This document shows positions 1 to 8,605 of a DNA stretch of 64,000 bases, in pieces (the stretch's first letter is position 1; each line of letters opens with the position of its first letter). The translations under genes were made by a program, and so were the position numbers. The notes beneath the pieces are model-generated. The model was not told where the DNA came from, made no database searches, and saw only the letters and a program-made list of their open reading frames with translations. The stretch is from Candidatus Planktophila lacus (GTDB lineage: Bacteria; Actinomycetota; Actinomycetes; Nanopelagicales; Nanopelagicaceae): contig NZ_CP016769.1 of the NCBI RefSeq assembly GCF_002287925.1, positions 62,001 to 126,000 on the forward strand, written 5' to 3'.

Positions 1-1
1 T

Positions 2-136
2 CAACCGATGGACGGGGACTCGTTGGCAAATACAAACCATTTAGCTGCAACCGTGCTTTCGTTACCGATGTATCCGGAATTAGATGAAAGCGATGTCAAC
101 CGAGTTATTGAAGGGATAAACAATGTTCAATCGTGA
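2..136 (+). CDS. DegT/DnrJ/EryC1/StrS aminotransferase, C-terminal end only
   Basis: Open reading frame entering from the left edge and ending in TGA at 134-136. The last 44 residues contain the block TVLSLPMYPELDESDVNRVI, which is the usual C-terminal signature of PLP-dependent sugar aminotransferases (DegT/DnrJ/EryC1/StrS). These enzymes aminate keto-sugar nucleotides. It overlaps the next gene by 14 nt, so the two are probably co-transcribed. With the FdtA-like isomerase downstream it could make a dTDP-3-amino-3,6-dideoxyhexose (FdtB role), but the catalytic part lies outside the window, so the substrate is inference. Confidence 0.8.
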   Translation, partial: QPMDGDSLANTNHLAATVLSLPMYPELDESDVNRVIEGINNVQS

Positions 137-854
137 GGAATTTGAAAATGATAAAGTTATTGATATTCAGAATGCCTATTTAGACTCAGATCTTAGGAGA
201 AAAGGTCTAGATTTCGTCATTCAGTCAGATAAGCATAAATATGGTTATTTTTGGACTTGGATGGGATTGCCGATAATTCAGATGCCAGAAGATATAGTGT
301 TAACTCAAGAAATTATGTGGGATACCAAGCCGGATGTAATCATAGAAGCTGGTATTGCATGGGGCGGAAGTTTAGCCATGTACGCTGGATTCCAAGAACT
401 CCAAGGATTCGGACATACGTTTGGAATTGATGTAACGATTCCCGATCACAATCGGGAAGCAATTCTAGGAATTCCAGTTGCTGATCGAATAACTTTGATT
501 GAGGGATCATCCACTGACCCTTTAGTTTTTTCTAGAATAGCTAATGAAATTCCTGCCGACGCAAATGTAATGCTTGTTTTAGATAGCAACCATACCCATG
601 AGCACGTCCATGCTGAATTGAAACTTTGGTCTCCATTATTAAAGAAAGGCAATTACATAATAGTTTCTGACACAATTGTAGAGAAGATTCCTCTTCAAAC
701 TCATCGTCCTAGGCCATGGGGACCGGGGAATAACCCAATGACAGGAATGCATGATTTTCTTAAAAATAATTCGAATTTTACTTTTGAAAACATGTATTCT
801 AAGAGAGCTATAAATTCATTCAATCCAAATGGCTACTTACTTTGTACGGAATAG
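123..854 (+). CDS. CmcI-family SAM-dependent methyltransferase (cephalosporin hydroxylase-like)
   Basis: 243 residues matching the CmcI/rhamnosyl O-methyltransferase family (PF04989 type). The SAM-binding region is EAGIAWGGSLAMYA at about 75-88, with the acidic strand end GIDVTI at 101-106 and LVLDSNHTHEHV near 150-161, the metal/SAM region typical of this family. The family usually O-methylates sugars in surface glycans or antibiotics. Start ATG at 123 overlaps the end of the aminotransferase, suggesting coupled translation in the glycan operon. The acceptor sugar cannot be read from sequence. Confidence 0.8.
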   Translation: MFNREEFENDKVIDIQNAYLDSDLRRKGLDFVIQSDKHKYGYFWTWMGLPIIQMPEDIVLTQEIMWDTKPDVIIEAGIAWGGSLAMYAGFQELQGFGHTFGIDVTIPDHNREAILGIPVADRITLIEGSSTDPLVFSRIANEIPADANVMLVLDSNHTHEHVHAELKLWSPLLKKGNYIIVSDTIVEKIPLQTHRPRPWGPGNNPMTGMHDFLKNNSNFTFENMYSKRAINSFNPNGYLLCTE

Positions 855-866
855 TTTCTAAGGGGA

Positions 867-1853
867 ATGGGTTTGCCAACTCTCGATGAGAATAATTCTT
901 CAATTAAGCGAGCTCTTGTAACTGGTTCGTCTGGAAATATCGGCAGCACTCTAGTCCCAAGATTACTTGCTGAAGGCTGGGAGGTATTTGGTGTTACAAG
1001 TCGGCCAGGTATCTCCAGCCATCCGTTATTTCATGAGATTTATTTTAATTGGCATGCCCCTAAGAAGATTTTAGTGCCTCAGATAGATGTAATTTTCCAT
1101 CTCGCTTCTCAGAATAGCGCCTATGAGGCGCGAGAAAATGTGGTAAAAAATGTCACAAATACTCTTTTAAGTTTTGTGACAATTATTGAAAGCGTGAAGG
1201 AGTCTGGCTCTAGACCGGTCCTAATACAGACAGGATCGATTAGTGAATACGGACTGGAAATGCCTGCTTCTACTGATACAAGCTACCCAAATCCCCAAAC
1301 TTTCTATGAGTGCAGCAAGTTAACTACGCAGGTCTATGGTGATCAATATGTAAGGGAAAATATTGTTAGCCAAAATTTTGTACTCCGCCTTTCAAATGTT
1401 TACGGAAATAATCAGAGGACAGATGGCGCTCAACGAGGTTTTCTAGACCGTTGTATCAGATTGGGAATATCTGGACAACCTCTGACTTATTTCGGAACCG
1501 GCAACTATGTTCGAGACTACATTCATATTCAAGATGTCATTAATGCACTTCTTACTTGTTATGAATATCGACGAAAACTAGAGCATCGATCTTACGATAT
1601 TGGAACGAATGTGGCGACAAGTGTTTTTGAAATGCTTCAAATAGTCATTCGAGAAATAGACGATATTGCTAAAATTCGAACAAAACTTTACCAAAAAGAT
1701 TTTCCAGCGAATAGCTATGATATTGAAAAGCGCAATGGATTTGTGCGGCAAACCACGTTCGGGTATGAAACAGGTTGGAAAGCAAAGATAACTCTGTCTG
1801 AAGGTATACGAGAGTCTGTATACTCGATTTTTACAAGGGACTCAAAGATTTAA
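867..1853 (+). CDS. NAD-dependent epimerase/dehydratase (extended SDR)
   Basis: 328 residues with an N-terminal Rossmann motif VTGSSGNIGS at about 18-27, FHLASQNS after strand 4, the serine region TGSISEYG and an active-site YECSK (YxxxK). These are the marks of extended SDRs acting on nucleotide sugars. The annotated ATG sits only 1-2 nt after AAGGGG; an in-frame TTG at 873 would have better spacing, so the start is uncertain by two codons. It is 12 nt after the CmcI-like gene. Substrate unknown; a 4-keto-sugar reductase or a 4-epimerase are both possible. Confidence 0.75.
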   Translation: MGLPTLDENNSSIKRALVTGSSGNIGSTLVPRLLAEGWEVFGVTSRPGISSHPLFHEIYFNWHAPKKILVPQIDVIFHLASQNSAYEARENVVKNVTNTLLSFVTIIESVKESGSRPVLIQTGSISEYGLEMPASTDTSYPNPQTFYECSKLTTQVYGDQYVRENIVSQNFVLRLSNVYGNNQRTDGAQRGFLDRCIRLGISGQPLTYFGTGNYVRDYIHIQDVINALLTCYEYRRKLEHRSYDIGTNVATSVFEMLQIVIREIDDIAKIRTKLYQKDFPANSYDIEKRNGFVRQTTFGYETGWKAKITLSEGIRESVYSIFTRDSKI

Positions 1854-2004
1854 CTCAATCTAAGTCTGTTCGATTACTATTCTAAGAGCGGATTATCAAA
1901 CCATTGAAATTGTTGGGTTAATTTTAAATCTACGAAGGAGACCCCGGTGACTTAACTTCATCGCCGGTTCCGCAGAGTTAACTTCGCCAACAAGGATAAT
2001 GGTA

Positions 2005-2010
2005 TATCTT
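2005..2010 (+). promoter_or_regulatory. -10 box (TATCTT) for leaderless FdtA-like gene
   Basis: TATCTT lies exactly 6 nt before ATG 2017, the same geometry seen before many genes of this window. It supports ATG 2017 rather than ATG 1999 as the start. The 145 nt gap before it also holds an imperfect direct repeat TTAACTTC at 1952-1959 and 1978-1985. Confidence 0.5.
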
Positions 2011-2016
2011 TTACCA

Positions 2017-2433
2017 ATGGAATACACAACTTCTTCAATTAACGATGTCTTATTGCAAGATTTAGACGTTATTAGTGATGATAGAGGTCAATTGACTGTT
2101 ATAGAAATTCAAAAAACCTTCAAAATTCTGTTAAGTAGAGTTTTCTTTATTCAAACTGACGGCCTAACTACAAGGGGTGGTCACGCACACAGATTATGTA
2201 ATCAAATTTTTATATGTAACTCAGGAAGCGTAAATGTTTTATGCTCCGATTCAAAAGAGATTACAAATTACTATCTACAAGATTCTACCTTTGCTCTTTT
2301 TGTTCCTAAAGGAATTTGGGTCGAACTTGAGTTTCAAAGTCCAGCACTTATCACAGTGCTTTGTGATCAACCGTATATGGAAGCCGAATATATACGAGAC
2401 GTAGAATCTTTTAACTTAGAAAAGAGTATTTAA
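2017..2433 (+). CDS. FdtA/QdtA-like dTDP-4-oxo-6-deoxyglucose 3,4-ketoisomerase (cupin)
   Basis: 138 residues from ATG 2017, the family's usual length. It has the cupin signature RGGHAHRLCNQIF, equivalent to the RGxHAHKxxxQ block of FdtA/QdtA, where the histidines do the isomerisation. These enzymes convert the RmlB product dTDP-4-keto-6-deoxyglucose into a 3-keto sugar that an aminotransferase then aminates. RmlA, RmlB and a DegT-type aminotransferase are all encoded nearby, which supports the pathway. An upstream in-frame ATG at 1999 has AAGGA only 2 nt away; I prefer 2017 because of its -10 box. FdtA versus QdtA (galacto or gluco product) cannot be told. Confidence 0.75.
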   Translation: MEYTTSSINDVLLQDLDVISDDRGQLTVIEIQKTFKILLSRVFFIQTDGLTTRGGHAHRLCNQIFICNSGSVNVLCSDSKEITNYYLQDSTFALFVPKGIWVELEFQSPALITVLCDQPYMEAEYIRDVESFNLEKSI

Positions 2434-3365
2434 TGAAAATCATTATAACAGGAGGTTTAGGTCACATAGGGTCACGACTAATTCGTGAAATACCCGAATT
2501 AATTGACGTATCTGAGATTGTAATAATTGATTCCCTAACCACTCAGCGCTATTCGTCACTCTTCGAGCTCCCATTGAAAACGAAATATACTTTCATACAA
2601 GATGATATTCGCCGACTTAACGCTTCCAGTATTGCAAGGTGTTCAGATGCTAATTTGTTAATCCATTTAGCAGCGATAAACGATCTAACTTCTGGAAAAC
2701 TAACTTATGCCGACTTAGAAGCCAATAATCTGGCCGCTACCCTTGCTGCTATTTCATTGTGTGAAAAGTTTGAAATACCATTAATCTTTCCTTCAAGCAC
2801 TAGCATCTATACATCAACAGGCTTAAATATTCTAGAAACTGAACCACTTGAGAGTAATCCGAACATATATGCGCGATGTAAGACAGTCGAGGAAGAGTCT
2901 GTAAATAATTTTTTCGCTCGAGGAGGGAAGGGAGTCATTTTTAGACTTGGAACGATTCATGGAAAATCTGAGGGTATGCGATTTCATACAGCAATCAATA
3001 AATTTTGTTTTCAAATTGCAATCGGAGAGCCGATAAGCATATGGAGGTCAGCGCTAACTCAAAAAAGACCCTATCTTGGACTGATTGACTTTGTGAATGC
3101 AATTTGTTTTGTTATTTCGAATAAAGCAATTTATAATGAAACTTATAATCTAGTCACCAAAAATTATTCGATCACTGATATCCTGCAGATTTTCGAAAGT
3201 GTCACAAACAAGAGCATTAATATAACTATAGAGGATAACGATCGTATGAATGATTTAGATCTTCAGGTATCAAATGAAAAATTCGTAAGCACCGGCTTCA
3301 GTTATAGAGCGTCGATTGAAAATGATATCTCTGAAACCTTAAAGTTATTGGGTGATTTAAGGTGA
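2433..3365 (+). CDS. NAD-dependent epimerase/dehydratase (extended SDR)
   Basis: 310 residues; NAD-binding GGLGHIG at 7-13, catalytic serine region PSSTSIY at about 120-126 and YARCK (YxxxK) at 146-150. Its first base is the last base of the FdtA-like stop codon (TAATG junction), so the two are translationally coupled. It probably reduces or epimerises the C4 keto group of a dTDP-sugar made by the RmlB/FdtA route, but this is inferred only from neighbours. Confidence 0.75.
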   Translation: MKIIITGGLGHIGSRLIREIPELIDVSEIVIIDSLTTQRYSSLFELPLKTKYTFIQDDIRRLNASSIARCSDANLLIHLAAINDLTSGKLTYADLEANNLAATLAAISLCEKFEIPLIFPSSTSIYTSTGLNILETEPLESNPNIYARCKTVEEESVNNFFARGGKGVIFRLGTIHGKSEGMRFHTAINKFCFQIAIGEPISIWRSALTQKRPYLGLIDFVNAICFVISNKAIYNETYNLVTKNYSITDILQIFESVTNKSINITIEDNDRMNDLDLQVSNEKFVSTGFSYRASIENDISETLKLLGDLR

Positions 3366-3925
3366 CCACGAATGACGATTTTCAGAAGAAGTATTCCAAA
3401 GTCTGGACGCGGAAAATCAACCGATATTATGATGATAGGGGCCATTTTCTAGAGCACTTCAGACAAAATCAAGCTATAGATATTGATGTTAATTTCGTTC
3501 AAGACAGTGTCAGTTTTTCGCACAAGAACGTGCTAAGAGGTTTACATATTCAAGAGAATCAATGGCAATTATCTACTTTATTAAGGGGATCAGTAAGGTA
3601 TTTCGTTCTAGATGTAGATCCGAAATCCAGTGACTATTTAAAGTTACATATACTAGATCTCTCTACTGAAGGTACATCTCAGGTCTTGGCAGCGCCTGGA
3701 GTGGCTCATGGCTTTTTTGCCGAAAGTTCAGAAGTCGTGATGGCATACAAGACCTCCACGTACTATGACGATTCATTACAGTACGGGATTAACTTCTCTA
3801 GTTTTAGTGATCTAAACATTACATTCGGCAATTCTATTAGATCAATACGCGATATGAAGTTTGTTGGACTAACAAAGATTCTTAGTAATGAAAAATTTAA
3901 CGAATTTCAATCTAGAATTATCTGA
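3362..3925 (+). CDS. RmlC-like dTDP-4-keto-6-deoxy-sugar epimerase (cupin)
   Basis: 187 residues, the normal RmlC length. LRGLHIQ at 58-64 carries the catalytic histidine, GSVRYFVLDVDPKS matches the sugar-nucleotide strand, and PGVAHGFFA matches the PxGxAHGF block. The C-terminal half (SLQYGINFSSF) departs from the DPxLxIxWP pattern of true RmlC, so it may be a 3- or 5-epimerase of another deoxy sugar. GTG start overlaps the previous stop (GTGA), giving tight coupling to the SDR gene. No clear RmlD is seen in the window, which also argues against plain L-rhamnose synthesis from these genes alone. Confidence 0.75.
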   Translation: MTTNDDFQKKYSKVWTRKINRYYDDRGHFLEHFRQNQAIDIDVNFVQDSVSFSHKNVLRGLHIQENQWQLSTLLRGSVRYFVLDVDPKSSDYLKLHILDLSTEGTSQVLAAPGVAHGFFAESSEVVMAYKTSTYYDDSLQYGINFSSFSDLNITFGNSIRSIRDMKFVGLTKILSNEKFNEFQSRII

Positions 3926-3943
3926 TCGAATCATTGATTAATT

Positions 3944-5017
3944 ATGATGAAACCGAAGGAAGATATAACAATTTTACTATTGGTCAAAGATAGATTTGAC
4001 TTTTCGAAGAGATGGTTAGACTACGCCGCTCTAACTCATCAGAAATTTCCGGTTGTGGTTGCAGACGGAAGTACAGAAGACCAACTCCGCCATGAAGTTG
4101 AAAAAATATCAGGTCTTCTTGACATTAAGTACATTTATCCAGGTCCAGATTTGAGCATTTCAGATTTTATTTCGAAAACGATTATTGCGTTGAAATCAGT
4201 TCAGACAAAATTCACATTTATGGCCTCCGATGATGACTTCTATTTTAGTGATGCACTTGAAAAATCAATGATTTTTCTCGAATCAAGAGCTGATTTTGTT
4301 TTATGTAATGGAGGTGCTTTAGATTTCGGTCTATCAGTTCGCCCTACGTCGAAAAATTCCATATTTGGCGAAATACGTTATGTCCGCAAGCTTGGCCAAT
4401 TTGACTCTTATTTAGAAGACGATCCATTCAAGCGTATATCAAGCTATCGAAAGACTAAGCGTTCATACTGGCATTCTGTGATTACTACCAAATCCCTATT
4501 GAGATCATGGGAGATTGCAGCGGAATTGAAATTGACTCGCTATGACACATTAGAAGATTTCTTAAATCTATACTGGCTTACACAAGGCAAATACATGAAT
4601 TTAGAAGGTGAAACATTATTGTTTCACCAAGTTCACGATACTATGATTTCTCAGACTCTCGAAAGTGATATTTCAAGAGAGAGTAATGAAGTGTGGAGAG
4701 CGGAGAATCGGAGAGTCGAGGACTATATTTCCTTGATTCTGGGTGGTAAATCGATTCAAGGGGAAGCGGCTCCGATTTTAGTTCAATCGAAGAACCCCAA
4801 GAAATTTTCTTTATTTAAGCATCTAAATCGGTCCTGCAATTTCACCTCTACGCTGCTTAAAAAAATTCAATACAAAATTAAGGAGAGGTTAAATATAGAA
4901 CCAAAATTGGTTCTAACTGGACTACAAATATCAGAAAATACACTCCTTCAAATCAAAGAAATTCAAAATTTTCTCACAAATGTTAAAAAGCGGACTTTCG
5001 ACCGAGACATGAGCTAA
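3944..5017 (+). CDS. GT-A glycosyltransferase (TIGR00180-like)
   Basis: 357 residues. The N-terminus ITILLLVKDRFDF is a typical first strand of GT-A enzymes, and FTFMASDDDFYF at about 90-101 holds the Asp cluster that binds metal and nucleotide sugar. The length and DDD motif fit TIGR00180-type glycosyltransferases. Starts with tandem ATGs (3944, 3947). Ends the first plus-strand run of the island; 86 nt without a gene separate it from the convergent methyltransferase. Donor and acceptor unknown. Confidence 0.75.
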   Translation: MMKPKEDITILLLVKDRFDFSKRWLDYAALTHQKFPVVVADGSTEDQLRHEVEKISGLLDIKYIYPGPDLSISDFISKTIIALKSVQTKFTFMASDDDFYFSDALEKSMIFLESRADFVLCNGGALDFGLSVRPTSKNSIFGEIRYVRKLGQFDSYLEDDPFKRISSYRKTKRSYWHSVITTKSLLRSWEIAAELKLTRYDTLEDFLNLYWLTQGKYMNLEGETLLFHQVHDTMISQTLESDISRESNEVWRAENRRVEDYISLILGGKSIQGEAAPILVQSKNPKKFSLFKHLNRSCNFTSTLLKKIQYKIKERLNIEPKLVLTGLQISENTLLQIKEIQNFLTNVKKRTFDRDMS

Positions 5018-5103
5018 TTTAGAACTGTCTTCCCATTCACATCACCCATTGGGATCCGCTGGCACTCATTTCTTTCTAAACGCATTCGGATGGACGCAAG
5101 TTG

Positions 5104-5925
5104 CTAAATATCTTGTCTCATGAATGATATTCCTATCCCAGCTCCTGGATACCAGTGATCTTTGGGCACCTCGCGAAAAAAAACATATTGTCTATTATTT
5201 GCGATAGAAAAATTTCGAAGCGAATCGGAAACATGAGAGTTATCTCCAAGAATAAATGATTCTTGTTTCAAACTCTTTTTGATTGTTTCATATTCGCTTC
5301 TTTCATAATCAAAATCATGATTCGAGTCATTAATAAACAAATCAATCGTAACATTAAGTTCTTTAAGCGATTGAATTGAGTCCCCATAAATTATTTCACC
5401 AAAACTTGAATAAGGCTCTGAATACATGCCCCCTGCATTCGGATCAATATCAGTTCCGTAGTAATACCCCTCAGCTCCGTCCTTTGCATTATTCATAAGA
5501 GCTAAGGACAAGATGCAGCTCCCCATTCCTTGCGCTACGCCAGTTTCTACGATTGTCGCTGGCTTCAAGATTCTTGCAATTGCATACCAACCTATCCGTC
5601 TCGCGTACTCAGCTTTTGAATCTCTAAGCTTGCTATTTTGGGCGAAATATTTCGCGATATGAGCGTGGAGACTTCCATCGTTACGAACTTCAGAGAAGTA
5701 ATACATTACTAATTCATACTTAACATTAAGAATAAGTGCCAGTAACGAAGCCAAATCCATGAGATTTGATTCCTCAAGCTCATAGTAGAAATTGCTAAAC
5801 TCAGTTCTACTTGATGACCAATCTTCGATCTCTTCTAATTTCTTTGAATAGTAGGTCAGCGCTCGTTTTCTTCTCGTCAAGTAGTGCTTTAAAATTAGAA
5901 CGTTTCTCGGCGTAAGTCTAAACAT
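5104..5925 (-). CDS. Class I SAM-dependent methyltransferase (Methyltransf_24 type)
   Basis: 273 residues; an N-terminal helical part of about 115 residues, then TIVETGVAQGMGSCILSLAL (SAM loop), YYGTDIDPNAGG (acidic strand 2) and DLFINDSNHDFDYERSEYE, a pattern of Methyltransf_24/CmcI-like enzymes. GGAG lies 8 nt before the ATG. It is downstream of rmlB on the same strand (45 nt gap), so it is probably expressed with it and methylates a sugar of the surface glycan. The target is not known. Confidence 0.7.
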   Translation of the reverse strand: MFRLTPRNVLILKHYLTRRKRALTYYSKKLEEIEDWSSSRTEFSNFYYELEESNLMDLASLLALILNVKYELVMYYFSEVRNDGSLHAHIAKYFAQNSKLRDSKAEYARRIGWYAIARILKPATIVETGVAQGMGSCILSLALMNNAKDGAEGYYYGTDIDPNAGGMYSEPYSSFGEIIYGDSIQSLKELNVTIDLFINDSNHDFDYERSEYETIKKSLKQESFILGDNSHVSDSLRNFSIANNRQYVFFREVPKDHWYPGAGIGISFMRQDI

Positions 5926-5970
5926 ATTCTCATCTCCAATTCATTAAGCCTATTGGATAATCGCGATCTC

Positions 5971-6903
5971 TCATATTTTTATGAGTCTGCGAATCTCATC
6001 GCGAATATTTAGTACAGGTGTCCAGTTAAGCTCACTACGAATTTTATTTGAGTTGATCGCATATCTAAAATCGTGGCCAAGACGATCTTGTACAAATTCG
6101 ATTCTTTCTTTTCCAAAACTAAATTCATTTAATATTATCTCGACTAGTTCTAAATTAGTTAGATGTTCTACATCTCCGACATTATAAATCTCTCCCGATT
6201 TACCATGGTGGAAAACCAAATTTATCGCTTTGCAGTGGTCATCGACATGAATCCAGTCCCGCGTATTCAATCCGTTTCCATATACGGGGACTTGTTTTCC
6301 TTCTTTAAGCAATTTAATAAAAAATGGAATTATCTTCTCTGGAAACTGATTAGGACCGTAATTGTTTGAGCATCTGGTGATTACGACATCTGAGTTAAAA
6401 GTTTTTTTATATGAAAGCACAAGGAGGTCTGCAGCTGCTTTAGAAGCGCTGTATGGAGATGAGGGATCCAGTGAATCAGACTCAACTGAGTACCCATTCA
6501 AAACGCTCCCGTAGACCTCATCGGTTGATATTTGCAAATATCTTTTGGAGTATTTATGAATTGACTGAAGAATATTTGCAACCCCTAGATAATTGGTTTC
6601 GATGAATTCACGTGGTGAAGATATTGATCTATCTACATGTGTTTCTGCGGCAAAATTAATTATTCCATCTGAATTTCGAATCAAATCATCAATCACTGGA
6701 GCATCTAGAATGTTACCGTGAACGAATTTAAACCTTTTATTTTCCTCAAATCCAACTATGTTTTGATAACTTCCAGCATATGTAAGGGCATCAATTACAA
6801 TGACGTCCCAGTCCTCAAACCCCGGAAGGTCGTTTTCCAATAGCAACGCAACAAAGCGTGATCCTATAAATCCAGCACCACCAGTCACAATTATTTTGGG
6901 CAT
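5971..6903 (-). CDS. rmlB: dTDP-glucose 4,6-dehydratase RmlB
   Basis: 310 residues. NAD-binding GGAGFIG at 8-14, the RmlB active-site block STDEVYGS (Thr-Asp-Glu), SPYSASKAAAD with the YxxxK pair, and TRCSNNYGPNQFPEKIIP, which is strongly conserved in RmlB. It dehydrates dTDP-glucose to dTDP-4-keto-6-deoxyglucose, the branch point for deoxy- and aminodeoxy-sugars. Slightly shorter than the usual 320-350. Divergent from rmlA with only 17 nt between start codons; a shared -10 heptamer sits in that gap. Confidence 0.92.
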   Translation of the reverse strand: MPKIIVTGGAGFIGSRFVALLLENDLPGFEDWDVIVIDALTYAGSYQNIVGFEENKRFKFVHGNILDAPVIDDLIRNSDGIINFAAETHVDRSISSPREFIETNYLGVANILQSIHKYSKRYLQISTDEVYGSVLNGYSVESDSLDPSSPYSASKAAADLLVLSYKKTFNSDVVITRCSNNYGPNQFPEKIIPFFIKLLKEGKQVPVYGNGLNTRDWIHVDDHCKAINLVFHHGKSGEIYNVGDVEHLTNLELVEIILNEFSFGKERIEFVQDRLGHDFRYAINSNKIRSELNWTPVLNIRDEIRRLIKI

Positions 6904-6908
6904 GGAGG

Positions 6909-6915
6909 TACTATA
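6909..6915. promoter_or_regulatory. Two-way -10 heptamer TACTATA between rmlB and rmlA
   Basis: TACTAT (6909-6914) is 6 nt before the rmlA ATG, and on the other strand TATAGT (6915-6910) is 6 nt before the rmlB ATG. The two hexamers share five bases, so both genes should start transcription on or next to their first codon from one DNA element. No space exists for leaders or Shine-Dalgarno sequences. Confidence 0.6.
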
Positions 6916-6920
6916 ACCTT

Positions 6921-7799
6921 ATGAAGTCCCAAGGAATACTATTAGCTGGCGGATTAGGAACAAGACTTGGCCCTCTGACCAAGTCGGTAAATAAGCATTT
7001 TTTGCCGATATTCGATAAACCAATGATTTTCTATTCAATAAGTACGATGCTACTTGCGGGAGTAAAGAGTCTGACGCTCATAACAAATGCTGAGCATGTT
7101 GAATCGTTTCGAAACCTACTTGGCGATGGAAGTCAATGGGGCATCGAGATAAATTTCGCAATCCAGAATAGTCCAGAAGGAATTCCACAGGCTTTTTCTA
7201 TAGCTGAACCGTATCTGGAAGAGAACACTCACATTATACTGGGGCTTGGAGATAATATTCTTTATGGTCTAGGTACGGGTAGAAGTCTTTCGGCGAATGT
7301 AATCCCAGAAAAAGCTTCAATATATTGTTTTTCGGTTTCTAATCCAACTGATTTTGGCGTCGTTGAAATCAATACACGCGGAATGATCATGTCTCTAGAA
7401 GAAAAACCATCTCTTCCGAAGAGTAACTTGGCAATCACCGGATTCTATTCTTTTCCTTATGATGCGATTGAAGAGAGCAAGAAACTCGTAAAATCTGCGC
7501 GAGGTGAGTTTGAGATAATTGACCTACTTAAAGTTTATGAAAGTCAAGAGAGATTGCACGCGAATGTTTTACCGCGGGGCACCGCCTGGTTGGATGCTGG
7601 ATCTCAGGAGGGACTTCTTGAATCTTCAGAGTTTGTCCATGCATTACAGAAACGCCAGGGGCTACTTGTAGGGTCCCCAGATGAAGCCGCCTGGCAAATT
7701 GGAAACATAGACTCTGAACAACTAGCCCGTAACGCAACCAAATATGGAAAATCGGAGTACAGGACAGCACTTTTAGCCTTAATTGAAGGGGCAAACTAG
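6921..7799 (+). CDS. rmlA: Glucose-1-phosphate thymidylyltransferase RmlA
   Basis: 292 residues, standard RmlA length. LLAGGLGTRLGPLT (nucleotide loop), KHFLPIFDKPMIFYSI and GLGDNILYG are the expected motifs; NDP-sugar pocket residues follow in LEEKPSLPKSNLAITGFY. It joins dTTP and glucose-1-phosphate to give dTDP-glucose for RmlB. Probably leaderless from the TACTATA element. The variant KHFLP in place of KQLLP is seen in some actinobacterial homologues. The following FkbM-type gene begins 2 nt after its stop. Confidence 0.92.
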   Translation: MKSQGILLAGGLGTRLGPLTKSVNKHFLPIFDKPMIFYSISTMLLAGVKSLTLITNAEHVESFRNLLGDGSQWGIEINFAIQNSPEGIPQAFSIAEPYLEENTHIILGLGDNILYGLGTGRSLSANVIPEKASIYCFSVSNPTDFGVVEINTRGMIMSLEEKPSLPKSNLAITGFYSFPYDAIEESKKLVKSARGEFEIIDLLKVYESQERLHANVLPRGTAWLDAGSQEGLLESSEFVHALQKRQGLLVGSPDEAAWQIGNIDSEQLARNATKYGKSEYRTALLALIEGAN

Positions 7800-7801
7800 T
7801 T

Positions 7802-8605
7802 TTGAGAAGATTACCAGACTGGTTATCTACAAAAATTCTTGGTCATAGCCTGAAAGAAGAGTCCGGCGATCGATTGATTAGATACGGATCTTCATATGGA
7901 GGTTGGACCATTTGTCGATGCGCCAAGCACTTTAGTGATGAAGGAATTTTGATAAGCGCTGGAATAGGCGAAGATATATCCTTTGATGTGGATTTACTCA
8001 GAACCTCAAACTTGTTGGCAATTTTGATAGATCCAACTGATAGGGCTGAGAATCATGTGAAAGCTTACCTATCATCCTCGGAACAACTTGCGGAACCCAC
8101 CTACACAAATGATGGAAATCAGTTAATTTCTAACTATTTCTCAAATGATAACGTTAAGCAGCGAGTCAATCTAATAAAGAAAGCCTTATGGATAGGAAAT
8201 GATGGCGTTAATCTTTATCCACCGCAAAACGATACACACGTTTCGTATAGGTTGGCCCGAAACCGAGAATCAAAGAATCACTCAAGTAAGTTTCCTTCAA
8301 TTGATCTTAACACAATTATTGCTCAGAAAAAAAGTGAAAGAGACTATTTCTACGAAACTAATTTTTTCATTTTGAAAATGGATATAGAAGGTTCAGAATT
8401 CTCTGTGCTAAAGAATCTGAAAAAGACATCTACTCGACCACGGCAGATACTAGTTGAATTAGATTTTATGAGAGAAAGAAGTCCGATCCTGAAAATATTT
8501 AAATTATTTGCATTTCTCAAAGTTATGAAGAAATGTGACTATAGGCTCTCAAAAATTGAAAAACTTAACTGTCTATTTCTTGATACGCGTGATTCAACTT
8601 TATGA
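7802..8605 (+). CDS. FkbM-family SAM-dependent methyltransferase
   Basis: 267 residues. ISAGIGEDISFDVDLL acts as the SAM loop and LKMDIEGSEFSVLKNL is the FkbM family hallmark. The product should O-methylate a sugar of the glycan. Start codon is TTG two bases after rmlA's stop, with GAAGGGG upstream inside the rmlA end, so translation is coupled. Its last four bases overlap the next glycosyltransferase (ATGA). Confidence 0.75.
   Translation: MRRLPDWLSTKILGHSLKEESGDRLIRYGSSYGGWTICRCAKHFSDEGILISAGIGEDISFDVDLLRTSNLLAILIDPTDRAENHVKAYLSSSEQLAEPTYTNDGNQLISNYFSNDNVKQRVNLIKKALWIGNDGVNLYPPQNDTHVSYRLARNRESKNHSSKFPSIDLNTIIAQKKSERDYFYETNFFILKMDIEGSEFSVLKNLKKTSTRPRQILVELDFMRERSPILKIFKLFAFLKVMKKCDYRLSKIEKLNCLFLDTRDSTL

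Noticed and set aside
3362-3925. Naming the cupin gene rmlC and assuming L-rhamnose
   Set aside because: C-terminal motifs diverge and no RmlD is evident; a different deoxy-sugar epimerase is equally likely.
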